Assembly: GCF_027594545.1 (NCBI RefSeq)
Contig: NZ_CP115160.1
Location: 877,001-941,000, forward strand
DNA length: 64,000 bases
Reading direction: 5' to 3'
Source: Algoriphagus sp. TR-M9
Lineage (GTDB): Bacteria > Bacteroidota > Bacteroidia > Cytophagales > Cyclobacteriaceae
Under the pieces are notes generated by a model that saw only the letters and a program-made list of their open reading frames with translations, had not been told where the DNA came from and searched no databases. Positions 29,901-40,794 of this stretch are shown here, in pieces. The translations under genes and the position numbers were made by a program. Position 1 is the first letter of the stretch; every line of letters begins with the position of its first letter.

Positions 29901-30350
29901 GTGATCATGACCGGGATAGGTATCATCTCCCTGGCGGGTGTTGTGGTGAACAATGCTATAGTTTTGATAGATTACACCAATCTGGTAAGAGAAAGAAAGC
30001 GTGAAGACTTAGGCCTAGGTCCAAAAGACCGACTGCCATTTGATTTGATGATAGCAAGTATCGTAGAGTCAGGTAAAACCCGACTTCGACCAGTGCTTTT
30101 GACCGCCATTACCACTGTGCTTGGATTGATTCCTCTCGCGATAGGAATGAACATTAATTTCGGATCTTTATTGAGTGATTTTGACCCTCAGTTCTACGTA
30201 GGAGGGGATAATGCCGCTTTCTGGGGACCAATGGCATGGACGGTAATATTCGGGTTAACCTTTGCTACTTTCCTTACGTTAGTCATTGTACCAGTCATGT
30301 ATTTGTTGGCAGATAAACTCAGCTTGAGAATCAGCAAACTTAAATCTTGA
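26946..30350 (+). CDS. RND-family efflux permease (AcrB-like)
   Basis: 1134 residues, somewhat longer than AcrB (1049). It has a first transmembrane helix at about 26-44, a large porter domain, a helix bundle near 340-560, a second porter domain and a final bundle from about 930. The proton-relay region in TM4 reads LGMLVDNGIVVVENIYR. The stretch from about 515 to 600 holds additional hydrophobic segments between the halves. It pumps hydrophobic compounds from periplasm or inner leaflet outward with proton uptake. Two bases separate it from the adaptor gene. Confidence 0.92.
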   Translation: MAENQKPQKTREFGLSSLSVDNSTSVVILTLIITVLGLSAYRNMPKESFPEIVIPTVYVGTPYPGNSPVDMENLITRPIEKELKSINDIKDINSTSVQDFSSIVIEFNPGIEISKAIQDVKDAVDKAKSELPTDLDQDPNVLEVNTSDFPIMNVNISGDYSETELKKFGEYLEDEIEKLSEISSADLAGTVEREIQINADPYKMEAVGVSFNDIAQAVQTENVTISGGNIRTGDFQRSLRVDGEFDDPMDLEDIIVKTDNQKIVYLRDVAEVKDTYKERSSYARSKNLPVVTINVVKRSGENLLYAADKIKEIIDETKANRFPPDVEITITNDQSKQTRLQVSDLENSIIFGVILVVLVLMFFLGFRNALFVGIAIPLSMFISFLVLNAFGITLNLMVLFSLILALGMLVDNGIVVVENIYRLMSEGKSSTQAAKEGVGEVAWPIITSTATTLAAFLPLAFWQDTVGEFMKFLPITLIIVLSSSLFVALVINPVLTAMFMKIEDVSVNKPKQKSIIVAGVFLVLSTIFYLIGVTAIGTLMLVACILTLFNVFVLRKAIRWFQTVLLVKLENTYESSLKFALNGKKPYLFFGGTFLLLIFSLVLLGVRAPKVLFFPDNQPQLVNVFIEFPIGTDIEATNEFVDGMEDEMMEALSDYEGILESVISQVGEGTGDPMEGPSNQPTPHKAKITIGFVDYIDRQGINTNGAMEVIRDLAEKYPGVLITVDKQKNGPPTGKAVNLEFTGENYDQLIAYVNQTREYLNNQNIPGVEELKTDLSLGNPEVILNIDREKARRFGLSTSEIANDLRTALFGLEVSKYKEGEDDYPIQLRLKEGFRYDINTLVNKKIGFRDKFGEKREVPISAVAEIKYGSTYGSVKRKDLDKAVTIYSNVLDGYNATEVNAQIQAALRTYEVPDGISVKYTGEQEEQQKSMEFLMGALGVAVSLIFLIIVAQFNSVTTPFIIMASVVLSTIGVFLGLVIFNMDFVVIMTGIGIISLAGVVVNNAIVLIDYTNLVRERKREDLGLGPKDRLPFDLMIASIVESGKTRLRPVLLTAITTVLGLIPLAIGMNINFGSLLSDFDPQFYVGGDNAAFWGPMAWTVIFGLTFATFLTLVIVPVMYLLADKLSLRISKLKS

Positions 30351-30379
30351 TTGGATTAAGGTTGGTGGTTTTTTTTGTT

Positions 30380-30412
30380 AAAACCTCCGGGGCTATGTCT
30401 CGGAGGTTTTTT
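30380..30412 (+). terminator. Rho-independent terminator of the RND operon
   Basis: Ten-base arms AAAACCTCCG and CGGAGGTTTT with an 11-nt loop and T-rich tail, 30 bases past the pump stop codon. Confidence 0.85.
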
Positions 30413-30490
30413 GTGCTTAGGGGTATTTTATTTTTCCCTTTCCAGCATGGAATTTGTAATTTCGTTTTCCCAAATAGTTCAAAATAAGAG

Positions 30491-30991
30491 ATGGAAGATT
30501 TGAAGTGGTACGTTATGTACACAGCCTCAAGAGCAGAGAAGAAAGTAGCGGATCGATTGGTAGAAAAAGGCTGGGAAGTTTACCTGCCTATGATCGAGGA
30601 ATTGAGGCAGTGGTCAGATAGGAAGAAGAAAGTAAAGCGAGCCATGTTCAATGGCTATGTTTTTGTAAAGACAAGGCGCAATCAACTCTGGGAATGCCTG
30701 CAAGAGCCAGGGGCTGTAAAATTTGTGCATTTTTCCGGACAGCATGCTACCCTACGGGATGAGGATATTGAAGTGATTCAGCGTGTAGTGGAAACTGGAG
30801 TAGATGTGGAATCAGATGGTTCGGAAATTGACCCTGGAGAGAAAGTGAAAGTTATAGGTGGGCCACTGCAGCACATGACTGGAGAGGTAATAGAAAAAGG
30901 AAACAAAGATTATTTTCTGATCCGTATTCCTGGGATTTACCAGAATTTATTGATTTCCGTGCCCAGGAAGTTTTTGGAAGTGACCAGGTAA
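30491..30991 (+). CDS. UpxY/NusG-family transcription antiterminator
   Basis: 166 residues. The NusG N-terminal domain covers about 4-105 (WYVMYTASRAEKKVADRLVEKGWEVYLPM, NGYVFVKT) and a KOW domain follows (GEKVKVIGGPLQHMTGEVIEKG). In Bacteroides UpxY proteins prevent early termination in the capsule operon whose first gene they form. Here no polysaccharide gene follows: the next gene is convergent, 27 bases away. It is therefore an orphan NusG paralogue that could act elsewhere in the genome. Confidence 0.88.
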   Translation: MEDLKWYVMYTASRAEKKVADRLVEKGWEVYLPMIEELRQWSDRKKKVKRAMFNGYVFVKTRRNQLWECLQEPGAVKFVHFSGQHATLRDEDIEVIQRVVETGVDVESDGSEIDPGEKVKVIGGPLQHMTGEVIEKGNKDYFLIRIPGIYQNLLISVPRKFLEVTR

Positions 30992-31018
30992 ATGCCCCTG
31001 GGGGTATTGCTGTCATGT

Positions 31019-32704
31019 TTATTTAAGAAAATTATCAGCTTTTAATTTACTGATGATCTCCTGAGCGGACAGGTATTCTACTTCTTGATCGTTGGGAAGG
31101 TTTACTTCGTCTTCTGCGTAGAATTGCACATTTAAGGAATTTAAATATAAGGTGTCCAAGGATTCGTAAGAAGTGTAGAAAAGGTAATCGCTGTCTGCTA
31201 TGCTTTTGTCGCTATCTGAAGCATGAATAGCTACTAAAACTTTCACTGGAAAAGCTTGGGAAGAGGGAGCTCCAGTAGAAGGCGATTCCACTTGCTCTAT
31301 ACCATCTACAATTACCTCATCTGGGGCTTGCTGTCCTACGGTCTCCGTCACTTCTTGACCGGAATTATTGACTTCGGAAAGAAGTAATACACTGGTGATC
31401 CCCACTGCTAATACCGAAGCAGCATAAGGAAATATTTTTCTGACGGTGGATTTAGCTTTTTTAGGTGTAGCTGAAGCAGTATTGGGGATAGGAGCACTGG
31501 AGCTGGGTTGCGCAAGTTCCTCATCTAAAACATTGTCATGGGCAAAGTTTTCAGCACTTGGGCTTGGCTGATTATCATCCGGGCTCTTAGCTTGCCGAAA
31601 GGGTTTTTTCGATGTAAGACGTAATCTAGGCTTAGTGTGATCGGTGTTAAGCGCTGGTTCGGGAATGAGCTCTTCCAAAGAGTCATCAAAACTGGGCAAA
31701 GCCTCCGGAGCAAAGGTTTTAGTGGTGACATTTCGTTCCAGCACAATGTCCTTTTTCCGCTCACCAAAGCCTTCTATGATCTGCAATAATGTCACCCGAA
31801 GTACCAGTGTGAAGACGCCTTCAGATTTAGGTTTTACATCGAAGAGCCATTCTGTGTAGTCATCTTCGAAAATGAGTTGCTCCTTGGAGCTGAGGCTGCT
31901 GATCTCAAAGTTCTCCTCATCCCTGCCTTCTTCTATGCATACCTGCATCACTTTTCCCAGTCGGATATTTTCGATTACTTTTTCATCTTTCGGGATTTGG
32001 AGGTTGTCTTCCAATAATAGCTCATTCCAGGCCAAGCGTACAATACAGCGGGTCCATTCCTGTATTTGCATGGTGTCCGGAATATGGTATAAAACCTTTC
32101 CGTATTTTGAACTGGGCCTGGGGTCTGGTTTAGGAGCTGGGTTGACCTTTTTGCCCAGTAACTCTAAAAGTGGTGAAAAGGACTTGGAGCGCATTTCTGC
32201 GATACTCAGGGTATTCATATTCCGCAAGGTGCTGGCTAGTTTTGCGATAGCAGCCCGGATATCTGTAAAAAGGTCTATGTCTTCCCGGATTCCCTGCGTA
32301 TCTGCAAAGCTATCCAGGTCTTTGATGGCCTGGTTTAATTCGTCGATTTGGTCTTCCCAGTATTTGAGGTAGGAAATGATTCCGGTGGACTTGTAAATAG
32401 TGGCATCGGGAAGCACCACCGGAAAAACTCTGTCGAGAAAATCTCCGTTTTTCTGAACTTCTAGCAGCTCAAACATGCAATTTGGAGATTTGAGGTACTT
32501 ATCGCTGATGACCAGAATCACCGCATTTCCCTGACCTATCTTCTCCATAAATTCCTTGATGAGCCCTTTGAAACCTAAGTCTCTTTTGTCTCTAATCAAA
32601 TGAATCCCGGTAGAAGTGACTACCTGATCAATCTCATTGGCTACCCCTTCACTTTCTCCACCCCAGGCGTAGGAAATGAAAACGGCTTGTGGATTGCTCG
32701 GCAT
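31019..32704 (-). CDS. Membrane-anchored TIR-domain protein
   Basis: 561 residues. A TIR domain covers about 5-135, with FISYAWGGES at the start, a DKRDLGF BB-loop-like stretch, VILVISDKYLKSPNC and Glu79 in CMFELLE, the place of the catalytic glutamate in TIR NADases. A beta-rich middle domain (about 200-330) that I do not recognise is followed by a Pro/Ser/Ala-rich linker, one membrane helix at about 425-443 and a C-terminal domain of about 115 residues that would lie outside the cytoplasm. Bacterial TIR proteins are often NAD-consuming antiviral effectors. No partner sensor gene is next to it, so its role stays open. Confidence 0.85.
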   Translation of the reverse strand: MPSNPQAVFISYAWGGESEGVANEIDQVVTSTGIHLIRDKRDLGFKGLIKEFMEKIGQGNAVILVISDKYLKSPNCMFELLEVQKNGDFLDRVFPVVLPDATIYKSTGIISYLKYWEDQIDELNQAIKDLDSFADTQGIREDIDLFTDIRAAIAKLASTLRNMNTLSIAEMRSKSFSPLLELLGKKVNPAPKPDPRPSSKYGKVLYHIPDTMQIQEWTRCIVRLAWNELLLEDNLQIPKDEKVIENIRLGKVMQVCIEEGRDEENFEISSLSSKEQLIFEDDYTEWLFDVKPKSEGVFTLVLRVTLLQIIEGFGERKKDIVLERNVTTKTFAPEALPSFDDSLEELIPEPALNTDHTKPRLRLTSKKPFRQAKSPDDNQPSPSAENFAHDNVLDEELAQPSSSAPIPNTASATPKKAKSTVRKIFPYAASVLAVGITSVLLLSEVNNSGQEVTETVGQQAPDEVIVDGIEQVESPSTGAPSSQAFPVKVLVAIHASDSDKSIADSDYLFYTSYESLDTLYLNSLNVQFYAEDEVNLPNDQEVEYLSAQEIISKLKADNFLK

Positions 32705-32826
32705 AAAAAAAGTGTTTTAGGAATGTGTTTTTTTGAAGTTAATCCTATTTCCGGAAAACCTCAAATAAGAGTTCCTTAAAATTTATGCTTAGCTACCCCA
32801 AACGATGTGCGGGGGAATTGTGGTGC

Positions 32827-33531
32827 TTACCTACTGAAATCGCTGAATAAATACCTTCTGTAGACGATTTGGGCCTGAAGCAGATGATCACCGAATTTAT
32901 TAAAACCTACATTTCCGTCTATATTATCGGTAAAAGTGGCCAGCATGGTACCTTCAAGCGCAATGTCTGAATAGGCACCGATTGTATACGTGATGCCACC
33001 CCGGATAGGCACGTATCCTGTGGTGACTTTTTCCCGGACCGGCACCTCATCTTCGCTGAAAGACTTGGTTTGCTCGGTATTGGCGTGCAGCACACCCAGA
33101 CCTAGCCCAAAGTAGAAGTTGAACATACTCCGGTTCATGTGATTGCCGAAAGGCACCAAATAGACCGTAGGCATCAGGTCAAAATAATAAGCTGTACCAT
33201 TTGCTGTAAATGAAGAATTATTGGCTGTCCAGTAATCTGTCACTTGCTGACTAGGATTGCCTCCGCTGGAGATCCATTGCATCCCGCCAGTAGCTTTGAC
33301 GTCAAATCTATCGGTCAGTCTTTTGGTGAGGGATGCCGAAATAGAAGGGTTAAACTCAAAGTTGAATGTTCTGTACTGCCCTCCGTTATCCATATAAATA
33401 AACGATGGACCTACCCCTATACTCACTATATTATCTCTTGATTGCTTCTCTTTATAAAAGTTCTGGGCATTCACCTGCAGCGTGCAGATAGTAAGAAGAA
33501 GTAGAAAAGAATATCTGAATAGTAATGACAT
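32827..33531 (-). CDS. Outer-membrane beta-barrel protein
   Basis: 234 residues with a Sec signal (MSLLFRYSFLLLLTICTLQVNAQ). The mature part is a series of amphipathic strands with aromatic girdles and ends in RRYLFSDFSR, typical of small outer-membrane barrels of the OmpA_beta/PorT-like type. No enzymatic motif. Located between the TIR gene and xseB on the same strand, with gaps of more than 100 bases, so not clearly cotranscribed. Confidence 0.75.
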   Translation of the reverse strand: MSLLFRYSFLLLLTICTLQVNAQNFYKEKQSRDNIVSIGVGPSFIYMDNGGQYRTFNFEFNPSISASLTKRLTDRFDVKATGGMQWISSGGNPSQQVTDYWTANNSSFTANGTAYYFDLMPTVYLVPFGNHMNRSMFNFYFGLGLGVLHANTEQTKSFSEDEVPVREKVTTGYVPIRGGITYTIGAYSDIALEGTMLATFTDNIDGNVGFNKFGDHLLQAQIVYRRYLFSDFSR

Positions 33532-33667
33532 AATGAATAGTCCTAGTTGGTTGAAATAGAAGAGCTAGGTTTATTTTGCAAAATTGGCAACAAATATGCC
33601 AACACCGGCTAATTATTTATAATAAAACCCAAAAAGCGCTAAGTTTAGTGTGCGCAGGGCCTAAAAA

Positions 33668-33856
33668 TTAAGCTTCATCGAAGGCTTTTTGAATATCCTC
33701 TTCGGTGCTTTTCAACTTGGATTTGCAGAGTTTGACCAGTTCGGCTGCTTCTTTTACCATTTCAGATAGCTCATCCACGCTTTTTTTACCTTCTTCCAGC
33801 TCTGTGAGAATGACCTCAAGCCTACTCATCGCCTCGTTATATTTTAGATTACTCAT
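33668..33856 (-). CDS. xseB: Exodeoxyribonuclease VII small subunit
   Basis: 62 residues, all helical with the family pattern YNEAMSRLEVILTELEEGKKSVDELSEMVKEA. The start overlaps the xseA stop by four bases, as usual for the pair. Several small subunits wrap the long helices of XseA to form the single-strand exonuclease. Confidence 0.93.
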   Translation of the reverse strand: MSNLKYNEAMSRLEVILTELEEGKKSVDELSEMVKEAAELVKLCKSKLKSTEEDIQKAFDEA

Positions 33857-35163
33857 TTTTCCTCAATTTGTGTAATTGTACTACTGATCGTTTGATTGGA
33901 GCTGTGGGTTTTAAGCATGTCCCCAAGCTTTGGGTTGGCTAGATTTACCGGAGTACCACGGACTTCGGTTCTGGTGTAGCCTCTGGCCAAAATATTTGCC
34001 GGATTGAGTTGTTTTAAAATTAGCTCTTTGGATTTTAGCTCCTCTGTTTTGCTGCGCAAAAATGAATCTGCACCTCTTCGGATATTCCGTTCTGCCCCGG
34101 TAAGTTGATTGGCCTGGGAAGCTAGAATCCCTTTAGTTGTTATTTTTATCCGAGTGACTACAGAATTGACTTTTTCTTTTTCCAGTTTAATTCGGCTTTC
34201 GGACAAAGCTTTCACCTGATGGGCGAGTTGCTGCATTTTGCCGGTTTCATTCGAGAGCTGTTGTCGGGTAGTCCTGTCCAGTCTTTGCAGCGCAATTCCC
34301 AGGTTTTCTTCAAACTCTCTGAAACCCGAAAGCAAAAACTCCGCAACTGCAGTGGGCGTTTTCAATCGGGTATGGGCTACCAGGTCAGAAACGGTTTCAT
34401 CCCGCTCATGACCTATTCCAGTGAGCACAGGGATAGGGCAATTTGCGATTTTGGCAGCTAGCCTGTATTCATCGAAACAATCCAAGTCCAGTTGCGCACC
34501 TCCACCTCGGATGATCACCACAGCTTCCAACTGTAGTTTTTCGCTATCCGACTCCAGCTGATCCATACTTTTCAAAATGGAATTTACGGCCTCATTTCCC
34601 TGCATGGTAGAAGGGTAGAGTTTATGGTAAATATGATATCCGTAAGAGTTGCTTTTCAGTTGGTTGATGAAATCTCCATAACCTGCCGCTGTGGGACTAC
34701 TGATGACGGCTATTTTTTGAATCACAGGAGGGAGGATATGCCTGGCATTTAACCTCAAAATTCCTTCTTGGGTCAATCGATCTATGGTTTCTTGACGGAC
34801 TCTTGCTCTTTCACCCAGGGAAAATGAAGGGTCAATATCTTTGACGTTAATGCTCAGCCCATAGACAGCATGGAAATTTACCGACACCTGCGCCAAGACC
34901 TTCATGCCGTTTTTCAGTCTGGAGCCTGTAGCGGCTTCAAATTTGGCGGCTATCGAACGGTAGGCAAAAGCCCATGAATTTGCCCTTATTTTGGCCTGTA
35001 CGGTATTGCCTTGCTTTTCTACCAGTTCAAAATATGCGTGGCCTTGAGGTGCTGATCGGAAATCAGCAATCTCGCCTATTACCCAAATTACCGGATCTAG
35101 CTCCGTCTCTAAGGCTTGTTGGATCAGCCGATTGAGTTCGGATATCGATCTGGCATTCTGCAT
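33853..35163 (-). CDS. xseA: Exodeoxyribonuclease VII large subunit
   Basis: 436 residues. An N-terminal OB-fold (WVIGEIADFRSAPQGHAYFEL) is followed by the catalytic domain with SSPTAAGYGDF, RGGGAQLDLDCFDEYRLA and GIGHERDETVSDLVAHTRLKTPTAVAEF, which are the family's conserved blocks, and then long coiled-coil helices. It degrades single-stranded DNA from both ends in mismatch and crosslink repair. It lies two bases after dapA and overlaps xseB, so dapA-xseA-xseB form one operon. Confidence 0.95.
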   Translation of the reverse strand: MQNARSISELNRLIQQALETELDPVIWVIGEIADFRSAPQGHAYFELVEKQGNTVQAKIRANSWAFAYRSIAAKFEAATGSRLKNGMKVLAQVSVNFHAVYGLSINVKDIDPSFSLGERARVRQETIDRLTQEGILRLNARHILPPVIQKIAVISSPTAAGYGDFINQLKSNSYGYHIYHKLYPSTMQGNEAVNSILKSMDQLESDSEKLQLEAVVIIRGGGAQLDLDCFDEYRLAAKIANCPIPVLTGIGHERDETVSDLVAHTRLKTPTAVAEFLLSGFREFEENLGIALQRLDRTTRQQLSNETGKMQQLAHQVKALSESRIKLEKEKVNSVVTRIKITTKGILASQANQLTGAERNIRRGADSFLRSKTEELKSKELILKQLNPANILARGYTRTEVRGTPVNLANPKLGDMLKTHSSNQTISSTITQIEEK

Positions 35164-35165
35164 GG

Positions 35166-36029
35166 TTATTTTAGTTTTTGGAATTCAGCCTTGATCTTTT
35201 TGTTCAGGGCCAGACTGGCTCTCAGCATAGGAAGTCTTACCTGATCATTGCAGATATCCATATGGCAAAGCAGATTTTTGATTCCAACTGGATTGCTCTC
35301 TTCATACATGAGACCATTCAGCGGAAGTAAGGAATAAGCCGCCTGAAGGCTTTCTTCAGCTGTGCCATGGCAAAGTGCCTTAAAAGTGGCAGGAAGGGCA
35401 TTGGCCATAACCGAGATAATTCCCGAACCGCCTATACTATAAATAGCCTTGGTCATGAGATCATCTCCGGACACGAGTAAAAAGTCCTTGGGCATTTTAG
35501 CAGCGATCTGCATGCACTGCTCCAGATTACCACTGGCCTCCTTCATGCCTATAATATTAGAATGCTCAGCCAGACTAAGCGTGGTTTCTGCAGTGATATT
35601 GGACATGGTTCTGCCCGGAATATTATATAAAATCACAGGTACTGGACAGGCATCTGCTATAGCCTTGTAATGTGCGATAATACCCGCCTGAGTAGGCTTG
35701 TTGTAATATGGACTTACTGAGAGTATGGCTGTGATACCTGAGAAATCTGTGTTGGCGATTTCACTCAGTACCGACATGGTGTTATTCCCGCCCATGCCGT
35801 ACACTACTGGTACTCGGCCAGCATTATATTCCAAACAGGCTTGGAGAACCTGCTTTTTTTCTTCCAAAGTAAGGGTGACAGTTTCGCCTGTAGTTCCCAA
35901 GACCACCAAATAATCTACACCACCTTCAATCACATGATCCACCAGTCGCTTGAGCGCCTCGAAATCTATAGAGTAATCGTCGTGAAATGGTGTGACTAAG
36001 GCTACGCCTGTTCCTTTAAGCTGATTCAT
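35166..36029 (-). CDS. dapA: 4-hydroxy-tetrahydrodipicolinate synthase
   Basis: 287 residues with the (beta/alpha)8 fold of class I aldolases. GTTGETVTL is the pyruvate carboxylate-binding site, YYNKPTQAGI carries the proton-relay tyrosine, and the Schiff-base lysine sits in GMKEASG. It condenses pyruvate with aspartate semialdehyde in the lysine/diaminopimelate pathway. First gene of the operon with xseA and xseB. Upstream, TATCTTTA on the minus strand (36059-36052) is a likely -7 box one base off consensus. Confidence 0.93.
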   Translation of the reverse strand: MNQLKGTGVALVTPFHDDYSIDFEALKRLVDHVIEGGVDYLVVLGTTGETVTLTLEEKKQVLQACLEYNAGRVPVVYGMGGNNTMSVLSEIANTDFSGITAILSVSPYYNKPTQAGIIAHYKAIADACPVPVILYNIPGRTMSNITAETTLSLAEHSNIIGMKEASGNLEQCMQIAAKMPKDFLLVSGDDLMTKAIYSIGGSGIISVMANALPATFKALCHGTAEESLQAAYSLLPLNGLMYEESNPVGIKNLLCHMDICNDQVRLPMLRASLALNKKIKAEFQKLK

Positions 36030-36182
36030 GGGTTTTTTTGGTTTGGGAGGCTAAAGATAATGGGATGATAGGAAATGACATTCTGTTTTTAGAAAAAAAG
36101 GGCTTTCTAGTGTTCAATCAAGAGTTACCAGTCGCAGGTATTGGAGACCGCTAGCTGAGACTGCAACTGATGAGTGAAAACC

Positions 36183-38648
<2,466 letters not shown>

Positions 38649-38658
38649 TTAGGGCTGG

Positions 38659-38690
38659 TAAAAATAAGACTTCGCTAGGGAAGGAGCAAT
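38659..38690 (-). promoter_or_regulatory. Possible promoter of ligA
   Basis: On the minus strand ATTG (38690-38687), a 20-base spacer and TATTTTTA (38666-38659) each miss the consensus TTTG / TAnnTTTG by one base. It lies 26 bases before the ATG. Confidence 0.4.
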
Positions 38691-38852
38691 GTTTTTGAGG
38701 CAGGAGTGCCGGGAAGAGAGAAAGTCTTTTATAAGACCGAAAAAATGCCGGGTTAGGCATCAAACAAATTACTTCTGTTTTGAGTTTTTTTTGATTTATG
38801 TCAAAATATTAACTACCTTAAATTTCGGTTTTACTGAAATATAATTTCGAAA

Positions 38853-39443
38853 ATGGGTAATAATGTAAATCTTTTTATTTCCAATACCTCGAAATCGACA
38901 AAGAGTTTGCATGCCGATGACCTGGCTTTGTGGCGTAGTTTGGCCAAGGGTAATAATCTGGGATTTTCCAGTCTTTACCAGCGCTACGCCAATAGGCTAT
39001 TTAATTATGGAATGCACATCTGCTACAATAGAGAGCTGGTGAAGGATTGCATTCAGGAGCTTTTTACCTGGATTTGGAACAAAAGAGATGAGCTGACAGA
39101 TGTGAATTCTGTAAAATATTACCTCTTCAAATCCTTTCGAAATATTCTGGTCAAAGCAATCAACAAAGACAGAAAGTTTACTGAAGAACCCGGCGAAAAC
39201 CACTTTTTAGAGCAGTCAGTTTCCAAAGAAGAAGAACTGATGCAGCGGGAGTTGGAGAGCTTTCAGAAGGCTAAAATTAGTTCTGCATTGAGCAAAATCA
39301 CCAAAAGACAAAGAGAGATCGTAAACCTTCGGTTTTTCAATGAAATGAGCTATTCCGAAATAGCTGCCATCATGGGGATCAGCATAGCTTCAGCACACAA
39401 TTTGCTCTCAAAGGCACTTCAGCAACTGAAAGAACATATCTGA
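38853..39443 (+). CDS. ECF-type RNA polymerase sigma factor (SusC/FecR-associated)
   Basis: 196 residues. Sigma region 2 is at about 38-105 (FSSLYQRYANRLFNYG, DCIQELFTWIWNKRDEL) and region 4 at about 140-192 (LSKITKRQREIVNLRFFNEMSYSEIAAIMGIS). This is the Bacteroidota sigma-70 family type that works with FecR and SusC. It should be held by the FecR-like membrane protein encoded downstream and be released when the SusC transporter binds substrate. A terminator separates the two genes. Confidence 0.9.
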   Translation: MGNNVNLFISNTSKSTKSLHADDLALWRSLAKGNNLGFSSLYQRYANRLFNYGMHICYNRELVKDCIQELFTWIWNKRDELTDVNSVKYYLFKSFRNILVKAINKDRKFTEEPGENHFLEQSVSKEEELMQRELESFQKAKISSALSKITKRQREIVNLRFFNEMSYSEIAAIMGISIASAHNLLSKALQQLKEHI

Positions 39444-39490
39444 TTTTTTTAAATTTATTGACTCCCATACCGTCTTTTCAAGACCGTAAA

Positions 39491-39520
39491 AAAAGGAGGT
39501 CTGCTCCTTTTTGAGTTTTT
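39491..39520 (+). terminator. Rho-independent terminator after the sigma factor
   Basis: Arms AAAAGGAG and CTCCTTTT with a 5-nt loop, then TGAGTTTTTTT, 47 bases past the sigma stop. About 220 bases without a recognisable gene follow before fecR. Confidence 0.7.
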
Positions 39521-39740
39521 TTATATGTATTTCTGTTTTCCTACCAGTAGGGAGAGAAAATATGGGTTTAGGTTTCTTTCTACGTGCTGTGTGCTGTTGT
39601 CGGTGGACGGTTATCCGCTACTATCCAGCCACATGCTTTAACTACTGGCGTCATTACGGATAATCAGAATTTTTTTTCAAAAAAATGATGAGATTCTTCT
39701 AAGTCTAGGCTCTTATAGCTGTATTAATAATCCAGCGCCT

Positions 39741-40751
39741 GTGTCTTACCATCATCCTGACTATCAAAAATTTTCTGCTGAGGATCTTGCTGTAGATCCA
39801 TTTTTTAAGGAATGGGTACTCTATTCTACTCCAGAGCATGATGAGTTTTGGATCAAGTGGCAAGAGACCTATCCAGAAAAGGCATGGGTACTAGAAGATG
39901 CTCGTAACCTGGTGCTGAACTTGGAAAACTCCAAATTAGAAATGACATCAGAGGAGCTGAAAGGAGTCTGGGATGAGATTCAGAAGGACGTAGAGCTGCC
40001 CTCAAAGTCCCTAGAGACTTTTAGAGCTAAAAAACACCATTGGCCCATAGCGGCAGGAGTTGCAGCAGTTTTGGCAATAGTCATGAGCCTTTATTGGCTG
40101 ATGCTTCCCCCTGAGATTGAATATGTGACCGGGTATGGAGAAACACTTGAGATTACGTTGCCTGATAGCTCTACGGTGAAACTCAATTCGAATTCCAAAC
40201 TCACCTATGTGGACAACTGGGAGGGACAGACTGCCCGAGAGCTCAATATTGAAGGTGAGGCATTTTTCAATGTTGTACACAAGGTGGATCATCAGCCATT
40301 CCGAGTGTTGAGTTCGAACGGTGTGACCATCGAGGTCCTTGGAACGGAGTTCAATGTATATAATCGATCTGAGGAGACGGAAGTGATCTTGAATTCCGGC
40401 TTAGTGACCCTCAGTTTTCCCGTGGAAGAAAAAGAAGGAAAAATCGTGATGGAGCCTGGAGATCTCGTGAAGTTCAAGGATAAGAAATTCAAGCGGGAGC
40501 GGGTGAATACCTCCCTTTACACCTCCTGGAAGGATAATATACTGAACCTGGATAAAACCAGCTTGGCTGAAATGGTAAAGATGGCAAAGGATAATTATGG
40601 GGTGACCATAGTTGTACAAAACAAGGAAGCATTGGCACTCACCGCTTCAGGATCCATGCCTCTGACAGATGCCGATTCCTTTCTACGCCAGATCGCTTTG
40701 ATCTTCAATGTGGAACTGACAAAAGAAAATAACAAGTACTTGATTAAATAA
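39741..40751 (+). CDS. FecR-family anti-sigma factor / signal transducer
   Basis: 336 residues from a GTG start at 39741; no ATG gives the N-terminal domain (FSAEDLAVDPFFKEWV is the usual start of this family). The cytoplasmic anti-sigma part covers about 1-100, one membrane helix lies at 101-120, and the periplasmic FecR domain follows (GYGETLEITLPDSSTVKLNSNSKL, FNIEGEAFFNV-like, VEVLGTEFNVY-like) with a C-terminal STN-binding region (DNILNLDKTSLAEMVKMAKDNYGV). It senses the loaded transporter encoded 43 bases later and controls the ECF sigma factor. Confidence 0.9.
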   Translation: MSYHHPDYQKFSAEDLAVDPFFKEWVLYSTPEHDEFWIKWQETYPEKAWVLEDARNLVLNLENSKLEMTSEELKGVWDEIQKDVELPSKSLETFRAKKHHWPIAAGVAAVLAIVMSLYWLMLPPEIEYVTGYGETLEITLPDSSTVKLNSNSKLTYVDNWEGQTARELNIEGEAFFNVVHKVDHQPFRVLSSNGVTIEVLGTEFNVYNRSEETEVILNSGLVTLSFPVEEKEGKIVMEPGDLVKFKDKKFKRERVNTSLYTSWKDNILNLDKTSLAEMVKMAKDNYGVTIVVQNKEALALTASGSMPLTDADSFLRQIALIFNVELTKENNKYLIK

Positions 40752-40794
40752 CCCAAAATGAATTATTCCCCAAATAACCTCAAACCCTTTAAGC

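Noticed and set aside
31019..32704. Calling the TIR gene part of a known antiphage system
   Set aside because: No Thoeris ThsA, Argonaute, CBASS or CRISPR partner is adjacent; only a TIR domain with a membrane anchor can be supported.
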